From contig JADJBM010000034.1 of NCBI GenBank assembly GCA_016703785.1, positions 1 through 64,000 of the forward strand: a stretch of 64,000 bases of DNA, in the 5' to 3' direction. A program made the position numbers and the translations under genes. The stretch is from Betaproteobacteria bacterium (GTDB lineage Bacteria > Pseudomonadota > Gammaproteobacteria > Burkholderiales > Rhodocyclaceae). The notes beneath the pieces were generated by a model. The model searched no databases and was not told the DNA's origin. It worked only from the letters and a program-made list of their open reading frames with translations. This document shows, in pieces, positions 53,059 to 60,983 of the stretch (position 1 is its first letter; each line of letters opens with the position of its first letter).

Positions 53059-54897
53059 CTACTGCTTTTTCTGCACGTCGAGGCGGAACTTGACGAACGA
53101 GCCCGGTGCGTCCTCAAGGGCCTTCAGTTTGCCCTTGGCGGGGTTGCGTGCCGGCACCCAGACGTTGCCACCCCCGTCGCCGTTGAGGCCACCGATCCAT
53201 TGCTGCCAGTCGGTCCACCACGAGCCGGGGTGCTGCGTCGCGCCCTCGAACCAGTCGTCCGGCGTGGCCGGCAGGGCCTTGGCCTCGTTGGTCCAGAAGT
53301 GGTACTTGTTGGCGGCGGGCGGGTTGACGATGCCGGCGATGTGGCCCGAGCCGCCGAGCACGAAGCGCACCGGGCCGCCCAGGCGCGTGGCGCCGAGGTA
53401 GGTGCTCTTCCACGGCGCGATGTGGTCCTCGATGGTGGAGATGAAATAGGCCGGCACCTTCACCTTGCTGATGTCGATGGGCACGCCGTTCAGCTCGATG
53501 CCGCCCGGCTCCTTGAGCAGGTTCTTCATGTACATGTTGCGCAGGTAGAAGCTGTGCATCCTGTACGGCATGCGTGTCGAGTCGGAGTTCCAGTAGAGCA
53601 GGTCGAAGGGGAAGGGCTCCTTGCCCATCAGGTAGTTGTTCACCACGAAGGACCAGATCAGGTCGTTCGAGCGCAGCATGTTGAAAGTGGTGCCCATCTC
53701 CGAGCCTTCGAGGTAGCCGCGCTCCTGCATCTTTTTCTCCAGGCTGGCGACCTGCTGCTCGTCGATGAAGACGCCCAGCTCGCCGGGGATGGAGAAATCC
53801 AGCAGGGCGACGAAGAAGGTCGCCGAGACGATGCGCTTGTCCTTCTTCACGGCGTTGTAGCCCAGCGTCGAGCCGAGCAGCGTGCCGCCGAGGCAGTAGC
53901 CGATGAGGTTCACCTCGTCTTCGCCGGTCTGCTTGCAGACGGCGTCGAGCGCGGCAAGCGAGCCTTCCGTCATGTAGTCGTCGAAGCCTTTTTCGGCGAG
54001 GCGCGCGTCCGGGTTCACCCAGGAAATCACGAAGACCGTGTGGCCCTGGTCGGTGGCGTACTTGATGAAGGAGTTCGACTGGCGCAGGTCGAGGATGTAG
54101 AACTTGTTGATCCAGGGCGGCATGATGAGCAGCGGCCGGCGGAACTGCTTCTCCGTCGTCGGATTGAACTGCAGCAGCTGGATCAGATCGTTCTGGAACA
54201 CCACCTTGCCCGGCGTGACGGCGACGTTGCGGCCCAGCTCGAAGGCGGTCGGGTCGGTCATCTTGACGCGCAGCTGGCCGTCGCCCTCCTCGATGTCGCG
54301 CAGCAGGTTGTTGAAGCCCTTGAGCAGGTTCTGGCCGTGGCTCTTCACCGTCTCGCGGAACACTTCCGGGTTGGTCAGGGCGAAGTTGGAGGGCGACAGC
54401 GCATCGATGTACTGGCGCGTGAAGAAGTTCACCTTCTTCTCCGCATCGGGGTGAAGCCCCTCGACGCTGGTCACCACGTCGTGCACATGGCGCGCAGTGA
54501 TGAGGTAGGACTGCTTGATGAAGTCGAAGAGGAAGTGCTCTTCCCATTGCTCGTCCTTGAAGCGGTTGTCGCCCTTCTTCGGTTCCGCCACCGGCTTCGT
54601 TTCGAGCCCGGAGAAACGCATCATGGAATGCTGCCACAGCGAAAAGTAGTCCCACACCAGGTTCATCTGCGCCTGCGCCAGCTTGTAGGGGTTGGCGAGC
54701 ATCTTGGCCATCATGTCCATGAAGGACTGGGCGATGCCCAGTTCGTCGCTCGGTGCCGCGACGCCCTGCTTCATCTGCCGCTGGACATGCGCGGTGATGA
54801 GCTTGGAGGCGCGTTGCGCGACCTGGGCATAGGTCCTGGCGACTTCCTGCGGGTCGGGCAGGGCCGGCTTGTGGCTTTCCTGTTGCTGCGCGGACAT
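53059..54897 (-). CDS. phaC: class I poly(3-hydroxyalkanoate) synthase PhaC
   Basis: PhaC polymerises 3-hydroxyacyl-CoA into storage granules. 612 residues from ATG 54897. Lipase-like box with the active cysteine in VNLIGYCLGGTLLGSTLGYN, N-terminal domain SFMDMMAKMLANPYKLAQAQ, PLLIMPPWINKFYILDLRQS, TVFVISWVNPDARLAEKGFD, VPAYFISTIEDHIAPWKSTY (catalytic Asp) and LGGSGHIAGIVNPPAANKYH (catalytic His). Length and motifs fit class I. No phaA/phaB neighbours are present. Confidence 0.94.
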   Translation of the reverse strand: MSAQQQESHKPALPDPQEVARTYAQVAQRASKLITAHVQRQMKQGVAAPSDELGIAQSFMDMMAKMLANPYKLAQAQMNLVWDYFSLWQHSMMRFSGLETKPVAEPKKGDNRFKDEQWEEHFLFDFIKQSYLITARHVHDVVTSVEGLHPDAEKKVNFFTRQYIDALSPSNFALTNPEVFRETVKSHGQNLLKGFNNLLRDIEEGDGQLRVKMTDPTAFELGRNVAVTPGKVVFQNDLIQLLQFNPTTEKQFRRPLLIMPPWINKFYILDLRQSNSFIKYATDQGHTVFVISWVNPDARLAEKGFDDYMTEGSLAALDAVCKQTGEDEVNLIGYCLGGTLLGSTLGYNAVKKDKRIVSATFFVALLDFSIPGELGVFIDEQQVASLEKKMQERGYLEGSEMGTTFNMLRSNDLIWSFVVNNYLMGKEPFPFDLLYWNSDSTRMPYRMHSFYLRNMYMKNLLKEPGGIELNGVPIDISKVKVPAYFISTIEDHIAPWKSTYLGATRLGGPVRFVLGGSGHIAGIVNPPAANKYHFWTNEAKALPATPDDWFEGATQHPGSWWTDWQQWIGGLNGDGGGNVWVPARNPAKGKLKALEDAPGSFVKFRLDVQKKQ

Positions 54898-54910
54898 CGA
54901 TCCTCTCCTC

Positions 54911-55953
54911 TTAGATGGCGACAAAGTGGAACACGCCTTCGCCGTTCTGCGTGCGACGCAGGCGGCCGGCGTGTTCCAGGCAATTCAGGTGGGCGATGGA
55001 TTCGCCCATGGCAAACATGGTCTGGTGTGCGTCCAGCTCGCGCTGGAACAGCGTCGGGATCAGCTCGCAGGCGGTCTTCGGCGAGTCGCAGGCGCCAACC
55101 AGCGCTTCCAGCCGCTCGCGATGATGTTCCGCGAGTTGCGCCGCGCGCGCATGGATGCCGCGGAAGGGCCGTCCGTGCGAGGGCAGCACCAGGGTGTCGT
55201 CGGGCAGCTCGGTGAGCCGCTCGACGGAATCGAGGAACAGCTTGAGCGGATTGCCGTCCGGCGTGGCCGACATGACGCTGACGTTGGTGGAGATGCGCGG
55301 CAGCAGCATGTCGCCGGAGATCAGCACCTTCAGTTCCGCGCAGTAGAGCGCGGCGTGTTCGGGGAGTGGCCGTAGCCGACGATGACGCGCCAGTCGTGGC
55401 CGCCGATGCGCACAAAGTCAGCCTCCATGAGACGGCGGTATTGTGTCGGCAGGCCGTCGACGCGGCCGCGGTAGGTCGGGCCGCGGCCATGCAGCATCTC
55501 GGCGCGGGCGGCGTCGAGGCCGTGGCGGCGGAAGAAGCCGACCATGCCGTCGACGTCGTAGTTGGGCAGCTGGTGGAACCAGGCGTAGGCGTTGAGAATC
55601 TCGCCCTGGGTGATCCAGGTGTCGACCTTGAGCTTGTCGCCCAGCCAGCGTGCCAGGCCGAGGTGGTCGGGATGGCAGTGCGTGACGATGATGCGCTTGA
55701 CCGGCTTTTCCCGGCAATGCGCCTCGAGCACGGCTTCCCAGTGCTGCTTGATGTCGTCGAGGTTGAGCCCGGTGTCGACGATGGTCCAGCCGTCGTCTTC
55801 CTCGAGCAGCCACAGGTTGATGTGGTTCAGCTCGAAGGGCAGGGGCATGCGCAGCCAGCGCACGCCGGGGGCGACTTCCAGCGTCTCACCGGTGCCGGGT
55901 TGTTGCTCGATGGGGTAGCTGATCGGTTCGAATGGCTTCAATTGATTTAACAC
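54911..55953 (-). CDS. MBL-fold metallo-hydrolase, one frameshift
   Basis: Metallo-beta-lactamase fold, about 345 residues from a likely GTG at 55953. PFELNHINLWLLEEDDGWTI, VDTGLNLDDIKQHWEAVLEA, the metal motif IVTHCHPDHLGLARWLGDKL (HxHxDH form HCHPDH), and, after a one-base deletion near 55360, HAALYCAELKVLISGDMLLP, LPDDTLVLPSHGRPFRGIHA. A C-terminal winged-helix-like part (FAMGESIAHLNCLEHAGRLR) is typical of the LACTB2/GloB-like branch often found beside acyl-CoA genes. Substrate unknown. It is divergent from the MerR regulator. Confidence 0.85.
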
Positions 55954-56074
55954 TGGAAAAGTGATTAACTCGCCACGAAATGTCACACCAATGGCCGCCA
56001 ATGGCCGCGTCAATGCTGCGGCGCACAATAAAGCATTTTATACCAAAACAAACGCGGGCACTCAGTACCTGAAC

Positions 56075-56485
56075 ATGGCGCGGGAACAGACCTTTACGAT
56101 AACCGAACTGGCGCGGGAATTCGACCTGACCCCGCGTGCCATCCGCTACTACGAAGACCAGGGACTGATTTCCCCTGAGCGCGCCGGCCAGAACCGCGTC
56201 TATTCCAAGCGCGACCGCACCCGCCTGAAACTCACCCTGCGCGGCCGCCGGCTCGGCCTGTCCCTTGCCGAGATCCGGGAACTCATTGATTTGTATGATG
56301 TCAGCCACGACCAACGGACCCAGTTGTCGAAATTCCTGGCCGTTCTCGCTGCGCGTCGCGCCGCACTCGAGCAGCAGCGCGAAGACATCGAGGCCGTCCT
56401 GACCGAAATCGTTTCACTCGAGCAGCGCGCCCATGAGTTGCTGGGCGATCAAGCCGCCCGAAAAAAAAATTTGGCGAAGCGGTGA
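56075..56485 (+). CDS. liuR: MerR-family regulator, LiuR-type
   Basis: 136 residues from ATG 56075. MerR helix-turn-helix QTFTITELAREFDLTPRAIR, YYEDQGLISPERAGQNRVYS, KRDRTRLKLTLRGRRLGLSL, then a coiled-coil dimerisation helix. No metal-binding cysteines, as in LiuR/CueR-unlike acyl-CoA regulators. It lies at the head of the isovaleryl-CoA operon and its stop codon reaches the first of two palindromic operators, so it is the natural repressor of leucine/isovalerate catabolism here. Confidence 0.88.
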   Translation: MAREQTFTITELAREFDLTPRAIRYYEDQGLISPERAGQNRVYSKRDRTRLKLTLRGRRLGLSLAEIRELIDLYDVSHDQRTQLSKFLAVLAARRAALEQQREDIEAVLTEIVSLEQRAHELLGDQAARKKNLAKR

Positions 56486-56541
56486 CGTTGACGTCAACGT
56501 CAAAGCCCCCTAAGATTAGTTGACGTTAACGTCAACGTCAA
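56483..56541 (+). promoter_or_regulatory. promoter with two LiuR-type operators
   Basis: Two near-identical palindromes, TGACGTTGACGTCAACGTCA (56483-56502) and TGACGTTAACGTCAACGTCA (56521-56540), flank TAAGAT (56511-56516). TTGACG at 56488-56493 sits 17 bases before it, giving a good sigma-70 promoter whose -35 is buried in operator 1 while operator 2 covers the start point. LiuR boxes in proteobacteria have a TTnACGTnnACGTnAA-like symmetry, which fits. Confidence 0.82.
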
Positions 56542-56576
56542 CACAGGTCGATACGTCGTTCCAGGCCAGAGGAGCT

Positions 56577-57044
56577 ATGCCCCACACCGTACGCCCTGCC
56601 AATAACGCCTTCGAGCCGCGCAACCCGGACTGGGAAGCCACGGTGCGCGGCAGCTTCGCGCGGCAGAAGGTGATGAACCTGATCGGCGCCGAGATGGGCG
56701 TGCTGGCACCCGGCCACTGCGAAATCCGCCTGCCCTTCCGCGACGACCTGACGCAGCAGAACAGTTTTTTCCACGCCGGCATCACCGGCACCATCGTCGA
56801 TAGCGCCGGCGGCTACGCCGGGCTGACGCTGATGCCGGCGGGGGCCGACGTGCTGACCGTCGAATTCAAGCTCAACCTGCTGGCGCCGGCCGACGGCGAC
56901 CTCCTCGTCGCCGAGGGCCAGGTGCTGAAGTCCGGCCGCAACCTCGTCATCACCCGCGGCGAGGTGTATGCGATCAGGAACGGCAAGGCTACCCACTGCG
57001 CCACCATGCAGCAGACCCTCATGACCATGCACGGCAAGGCCTAA
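56577..57044 (+). CDS. PaaI-type hotdog thioesterase
   Basis: 155 residues from ATG 56577 with AGAGGAG upstream. LIGAEMGVLAPGHCEIRLPF, LTQQNSFFHAGITGTIVDSA, GGYAGLTLMPAGADVLTVEF, KLNLLAPADGDLLVAEGQVL. The 'HAGxxxTxxDxAxGYA' motif places it in the PaaI thioesterase group, which cleaves acyl- or aryl-CoA thioesters, presumably to release CoA from dead-end intermediates. First structural gene after the LiuR-type operators. Confidence 0.87.
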   Translation: MPHTVRPANNAFEPRNPDWEATVRGSFARQKVMNLIGAEMGVLAPGHCEIRLPFRDDLTQQNSFFHAGITGTIVDSAGGYAGLTLMPAGADVLTVEFKLNLLAPADGDLLVAEGQVLKSGRNLVITRGEVYAIRNGKATHCATMQQTLMTMHGKA

Positions 57045-57061
57045 ACCTCGGAGATATCCCT

Positions 57062-58240
57062 ATGCTCGGCATCAATTTCGACCTCGGCGAAGACATCGAC
57101 ATGCTGCGCGATGCCGTCTGGCAATTCGCCAGGAACGAGATCCTGCCGCGCGCGGCGGAGATCGACCGCGACAACCTGTTTCCCGCCGACCTGTGGCGCA
57201 AGCTCGGTGACATGGGCCTGCACGGCATGACGGCCGAGGAGGAGTACGGCGGCACGAGGATGGGCTACCTCGCCCACATCGTCGCCATGGAGGAAATCTC
57301 GCGCGCCTCGGCTTCCGTCGGCCTCTCCTATGGCGCCCACTCCAACCTTTGCGTGAACCAGATCCGCCGCAATGGCACAGCCGCGCAAAAGGCGAAATAC
57401 CTGCCGAAGCTGATCTCAGGCGAGCATGTCGGCGCGCTGGCGATGTCCGAGTCCGGCGCCGGCTCCGACGTGGTGTCGATGAAGCTGCGCGCTGTCTTGA
57501 AAGGCGACCGCTATGTGCTCAACGGCTCGAAGATGTGGATCACCAACGGCGGCGATGCCGACACCCTGGTGGTGTATGCCAAGACCGACGCCGAGGCCGG
57601 CCACAGCAACGCAAAAGCGGGCATGACCGCCTTCATCGTCGAGAAGGGCTTCAAGGGCTTTTCCAAGGGCCAGCATCTGGACAAGCTCGGCATGCGCGGT
57701 TCCAACACCTATCCGCTGTTCTTCGACGACTGCGAAGTGCCGGTGGAGAACGTCCTCGGCGGCGAGGGCGCCGGCACACGGGTGCTGATGAGCGGCCTCG
57801 ACTACGAGCGCGCCGTGCTCTCCGGCGGTCCGCTTGGCATCATGGCCGCCTGCATGGACGTGGTGCTGCCCTTCGTGCACGAGCGCAAGCAGTTCGGCCA
57901 GGCGATCGGCGAGTTCCAGCTCATGCAGGGCAAGCTGGCCGACATGTATTCGACCTGGCAGGCCTGCCGCGCCTACGTCTATGCGGTGGGCAAGGCCTGC
58001 GACCGCGGTGATCACGCCCGCACGCTGCGCAAGGATGCCGCCGGCGCCATTCTCTATTCCGCCGAGAAGGCGACCTGGATGGCCGGCGAGGCCATCCAGG
58101 CGCTCGGCGGCGTCGGCTACACCAACGAGTTCCCGGTCGGGCGCCTGTGGCGCGACGCCAAGCTCTACGAGATCGGCGCCGGCACCAGCGAGATCCGCCG
58201 CATGCTGATCGGTCGCGAACTCTACAGCGAGACCATGTGA
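57062..58240 (+). CDS. liuA: isovaleryl-CoA dehydrogenase
   Basis: FAD enzyme oxidising isovaleryl-CoA to 3-methylcrotonyl-CoA in leucine breakdown. 392 residues: GINFDLGEDIDMLRDAVWQF, LHGMTAEEEYGGTRMGYLAH, ISRASASVGLSYGAHSNLCV, GALAMSESGAGSDVVSMKLR, SGLDYERAVLSGGPLGIMAA (catalytic Glu typical of IVD in helix G), EAIQALGGVGYTNEFPVGRL, YEIGAGTSEIRRMLIGRELY. Start ATG 57062 follows GGAGATAT. Stop overlaps the next ATG. Confidence 0.93.
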   Translation: MLGINFDLGEDIDMLRDAVWQFARNEILPRAAEIDRDNLFPADLWRKLGDMGLHGMTAEEEYGGTRMGYLAHIVAMEEISRASASVGLSYGAHSNLCVNQIRRNGTAAQKAKYLPKLISGEHVGALAMSESGAGSDVVSMKLRAVLKGDRYVLNGSKMWITNGGDADTLVVYAKTDAEAGHSNAKAGMTAFIVEKGFKGFSKGQHLDKLGMRGSNTYPLFFDDCEVPVENVLGGEGAGTRVLMSGLDYERAVLSGGPLGIMAACMDVVLPFVHERKQFGQAIGEFQLMQGKLADMYSTWQACRAYVYAVGKACDRGDHARTLRKDAAGAILYSAEKATWMAGEAIQALGGVGYTNEFPVGRLWRDAKLYEIGAGTSEIRRMLIGRELYSETM

Positions 58241-58788
58241 TGAGCCAGGACGCAAAAGACTTGCAGAACGAATGGCTGGAAGCTGCGCGCGCCGCGCGCG
58301 AGAAGGTGCAGGCGCCCGGCGTGCTGCCGCTGTCGGCCATCCGGGATTGCAGCGGTCTGGAGATTTTCGAGCGCATGCTGCGTGGCGAGCTGCCGCCGCC
58401 ACCGATCGCCGAAACGCTGGACTTCGCCCTGATCGAGGTGGAGAAGGGCCGGGTCGTCTTCCAGGGCCACCCCGCGCCGGCGCACCTCAATCCGATCGGC
58501 ACCATCCACGGCGGCTGGCAGGCGACGCTGCTCGACTCCTGCATGGCCTGTGCCGTGCAGACCCAGCTCGAGGCCGGCCAGGCCTTCACCACGCTGGAGA
58601 TCAAGGTGAACTTCCTGCGCGCATTGACCGACAAGGTTGGCCCGGTGCGCGCCGAGGGCAGGGTGATCCAGGTCGGCCGGCAGATCGGCATCGCCGAGGG
58701 CAGCCTCTACGATGCCGCCGGCAAGCTCTATGCCCACGGTACCACCACCTGCCTGATCTTCGACCACGGGAATCTGAGGCAAACATGA
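58240..58788 (+). CDS. PaaI-type hotdog thioesterase, second copy
   Basis: 182 residues. LDFALIEVEKGRVVFQGHPA, PAHLNPIGTIHGGWQATLLD, SCMACAVQTQLEAGQAFTTL, EIKVNFLRALTDKVGPVRAE. The N-P-I-G-T-I-H-G-G-x-x-x-T-L-x-D-S motif is typical of the PaaI/'uncharacterized protein 1' subgroup. ATG at 58240 overlaps the isovaleryl-CoA dehydrogenase stop (TGATG). Confidence 0.88.
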   Translation: MSQDAKDLQNEWLEAARAAREKVQAPGVLPLSAIRDCSGLEIFERMLRGELPPPPIAETLDFALIEVEKGRVVFQGHPAPAHLNPIGTIHGGWQATLLDSCMACAVQTQLEAGQAFTTLEIKVNFLRALTDKVGPVRAEGRVIQVGRQIGIAEGSLYDAAGKLYAHGTTTCLIFDHGNLRQT

Positions 58789-59201
58789 TCGAGACCGCTC
58801 GCGGCACCGTCCACGAATGGCAGCGCGACCACATGGGCCACATCAACGTGCGCGCCTACCTGGAGTTCTTCGAGCAGGCGGCGTGGCAGACCTATGCCGC
58901 GCTCGGCCTGACAGCCTCGCTGTTGCGCAGCGGCGCCGTGCACCTGGCGGCGGTCCAGCAGAACGTCAGCTACCAGAAGGAGCTCTACCCCGGCGACACC
59001 ATTGCGGTGCGCACCGGCGTGCTGGAGCTGCGCGAGAAGGTCGTGCGCTTCCGCCACGAGCTCTACAACACCGAGACGGGCGAGGTGGCGTCGACCTGCG
59101 AGTTCACCGTCGTCTGTCTCGACCCGCAGGCGCGCAAGTCGCAGGCCTTTCCACCCGTGGTGGCAGAGCGCGCGCGCACCATGATGATTGGAGAGGCATG
59201 A
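58785..59201 (+). CDS. 4-hydroxybenzoyl-CoA-type hotdog thioesterase
   Basis: 138 residues: TVHEWQRDHMGHINVRAYLE, FFEQAAWQTYAALGLTASLL, AVQQNVSYQKELYPGDTIAV, RTGVLELREKVVRFRHELYN. The D-H-M-G-H-I-N-x-x-x-Y pattern is the 4HBT (YbgC-like) active site with Asp as nucleophile/base. ATG overlaps the upstream stop. Confidence 0.87.
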   Translation: MIETARGTVHEWQRDHMGHINVRAYLEFFEQAAWQTYAALGLTASLLRSGAVHLAAVQQNVSYQKELYPGDTIAVRTGVLELREKVVRFRHELYNTETGEVASTCEFTVVCLDPQARKSQAFPPVVAERARTMMIGEA

Positions 59202-59641
59202 TGGCGGAGATGCTCGAAACCTACCGCGGCACGGTCTATCCCTGGCACTGCGACCACATGGATCACATGAACGTCATGTGGTACGTCGGCAAGTTCGACG
59301 AGGGCACCTGGAATTTCTTTTCCATGCTCGGCGTCACGCCGAGCTACCTGCGCGACAACGGCCGCGGCATGGCGGCGGTCGAACAGCGCATTGCCTACCG
59401 GCGCGAGCTGCATGCCGGCGACACGGTGGCGGTGCGCACCGGCGCCATCGAGGTGCGCGACAAGTCGATCCGCTTCGTGCACGAGATGCGCAACGCCGAG
59501 ACCGGCGAGATCTCCGCCATCACACTGCTCACCGGCGTCTTCATCGACACGGCGGCACGCAAGTCCTGCGCCCTGCCGGAAGATTTCCGCGGGCGGGCGG
59601 AGAAGCTCAAGATAGCCTACGACCTGCCATGGCAGGAATGA
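59198..59641 (+). CDS. 4-hydroxybenzoyl-CoA-type hotdog thioesterase, second copy
   Basis: 147 residues, clearly paralogous to the previous gene: TVYPWHCDHMDHMNVMWYVG, KFDEGTWNFFSMLGVTPSYL, AVEQRIAYRRELHAGDTVAV, RTGAIEVRDKSIRFVHEMRN. The C-D-H-M-D-H-M-N-x-x-x-Y motif retains the catalytic Asp. ATG 59198 overlaps the upstream stop; ATG 59201 is an equally possible start. Tandem duplication of the 4HBT gene is the simplest explanation. Confidence 0.87.
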   Translation: MMAEMLETYRGTVYPWHCDHMDHMNVMWYVGKFDEGTWNFFSMLGVTPSYLRDNGRGMAAVEQRIAYRRELHAGDTVAVRTGAIEVRDKSIRFVHEMRNAETGEISAITLLTGVFIDTAARKSCALPEDFRGRAEKLKIAYDLPWQE

Positions 59642-59663
59642 CAACCGATGTCCGCAACCCGCG

Positions 59664-59712
59664 CCCCCCCCCCCCCCCCCCCCCGCGGGGGGGGGGGGGG
59701 GGGGGGGGGGGG
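59664..59712. repeat. 21 C followed by 26 G: giant homopolymer inverted repeat
   Basis: A run of 21 C (59664-59684), then GC, then 26 G (59687-59712). It lies between a thioesterase stop and the thiolase start, about 25 bases before the thiolase ATG at 59738. A run like this is hard to sequence and could be an assembly artefact. If real, it would form an extremely stable hairpin or G-quadruplex and could vary in length. Confidence 0.9.
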
Positions 59713-59737
59713 CGCCCCGCAGTGAATGGAGCACACC

Positions 59738-60922
59738 ATGAGCAACGATCCCGTCGTCATCATCTCCGCCGCCCGCACCCCGCTGGGGGGCTTCATGGGC
59801 GATTTCGCATCGCTCACCAGCGCGCAGCTCGGCGCGGCGGCCATCCAGGCAGCCGTTGCCCGCGCCGGCATCAAGCCGGAACAGGTCGAGGAAGTCATCA
59901 TGGGCTGCGTGCTGCCCGCCGGCCAGGGCCAGGCGCCGGCGCGCCAGGCGGCACTGGGCGCCGGCTTGCCGCTGGGCGCCGGCTGCACCACCATCAACAA
60001 GATGTGCGGCTCGGGCATGAAGGCGGCAATGTTCGCCACCGACATGCTGCTCGCTGGCAACAACGACATCATGGTCGCCGGCGGCATGGAATCCATGAGC
60101 AACGCGCCCTACCTGCTGCCGAAGGCGCGCGGCGGCTACCGCATGGGCCACGGCCAGGTGATGGACCACATGTTCCTCGACGGCCTCGAAGACGCCTATG
60201 ACAAGGGACGGCTGATGGGTACCTTCGCCGAGGATTGCGCCGGCAAGTTCGCGTTCACGCGTCAGGCACAGGACGACTTCGCCATCGCCTCGACAAAGCG
60301 CGCGCTCGCCGCCAACCAGGACGGCACCTTTGCCTGGGAGATCGCGCCCGTGACCGTCGCGGGCAAGAAGGGCGACGTGGTGATGGACAAGGACGAACAG
60401 CCCTTCAAGGCCCAGCTCGAGAAGATTCCGACGCTGAAACCGGCCTTCCGCAAGGACGGCACGGTGACGGCGGCCAATTCCAGCTCCATCTCCGACGGCG
60501 CAGCCGCACTGGTGATGATGCGCCGTTCGACGGCCGACAAACTGGGGCTCAAGCCGCTCGCCGTGGTCGTCGGCCACAGCACCCACGCCCAGGAACCGGG
60601 CTGGTTCACCACCGCGCCGGTCGGTGCCCTGCGCAAGCTGTTCGAGAAAACCGGCTGGACGGCGGACAGCGTTGACCTGTTCGAGATCAACGAGGCTTTC
60701 GCCGTGGTGACCATGGCCGCCATGAAGGAACACCATCTGCCGCATGAGAAGGTGAATATCAACGGCGGCGCCTGCGCCCTCGGCCACCCCATCGGCGCCT
60801 CCGGCGCGCGCATCCTCGTCACGCTGATCGGCGCGCTGCGAAAGACCGGTGGCAAGCGCGGCGTCGCCAGCCTGTGCATCGGCGGCGGCGAGGCCACCGC
60901 CATGGCGATCGAACTGCTTTGA
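59738..60922 (+). CDS. acetyl-CoA C-acyltransferase (thiolase)
   Basis: 394 residues from ATG 59738 (GGAG upstream; an in-frame ATG at 59726 is less likely). Nucleophilic Cys in TTINKMCGSGMKAAMFATDM, NEAFAVVTMAAMKEHHLPHE, His in INGGACALGHPIGASGARIL, and the C-terminal Cys in GVASLCIGGGEATAMAIELL. Thiolases of this type degrade or make acetoacetyl-CoA, the end of leucine catabolism. Ordinary AtoB/PhaA-like sequence. Confidence 0.93.
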   Translation: MSNDPVVIISAARTPLGGFMGDFASLTSAQLGAAAIQAAVARAGIKPEQVEEVIMGCVLPAGQGQAPARQAALGAGLPLGAGCTTINKMCGSGMKAAMFATDMLLAGNNDIMVAGGMESMSNAPYLLPKARGGYRMGHGQVMDHMFLDGLEDAYDKGRLMGTFAEDCAGKFAFTRQAQDDFAIASTKRALAANQDGTFAWEIAPVTVAGKKGDVVMDKDEQPFKAQLEKIPTLKPAFRKDGTVTAANSSSISDGAAALVMMRRSTADKLGLKPLAVVVGHSTHAQEPGWFTTAPVGALRKLFEKTGWTADSVDLFEINEAFAVVTMAAMKEHHLPHEKVNINGGACALGHPIGASGARILVTLIGALRKTGGKRGVASLCIGGGEATAMAIELL

Positions 60923-60983
60923 AACGAGACACAGGGGGACAAAGAAAAAACGGGGGGAAAAAATCTGTGGTTCAAGATTTAAT

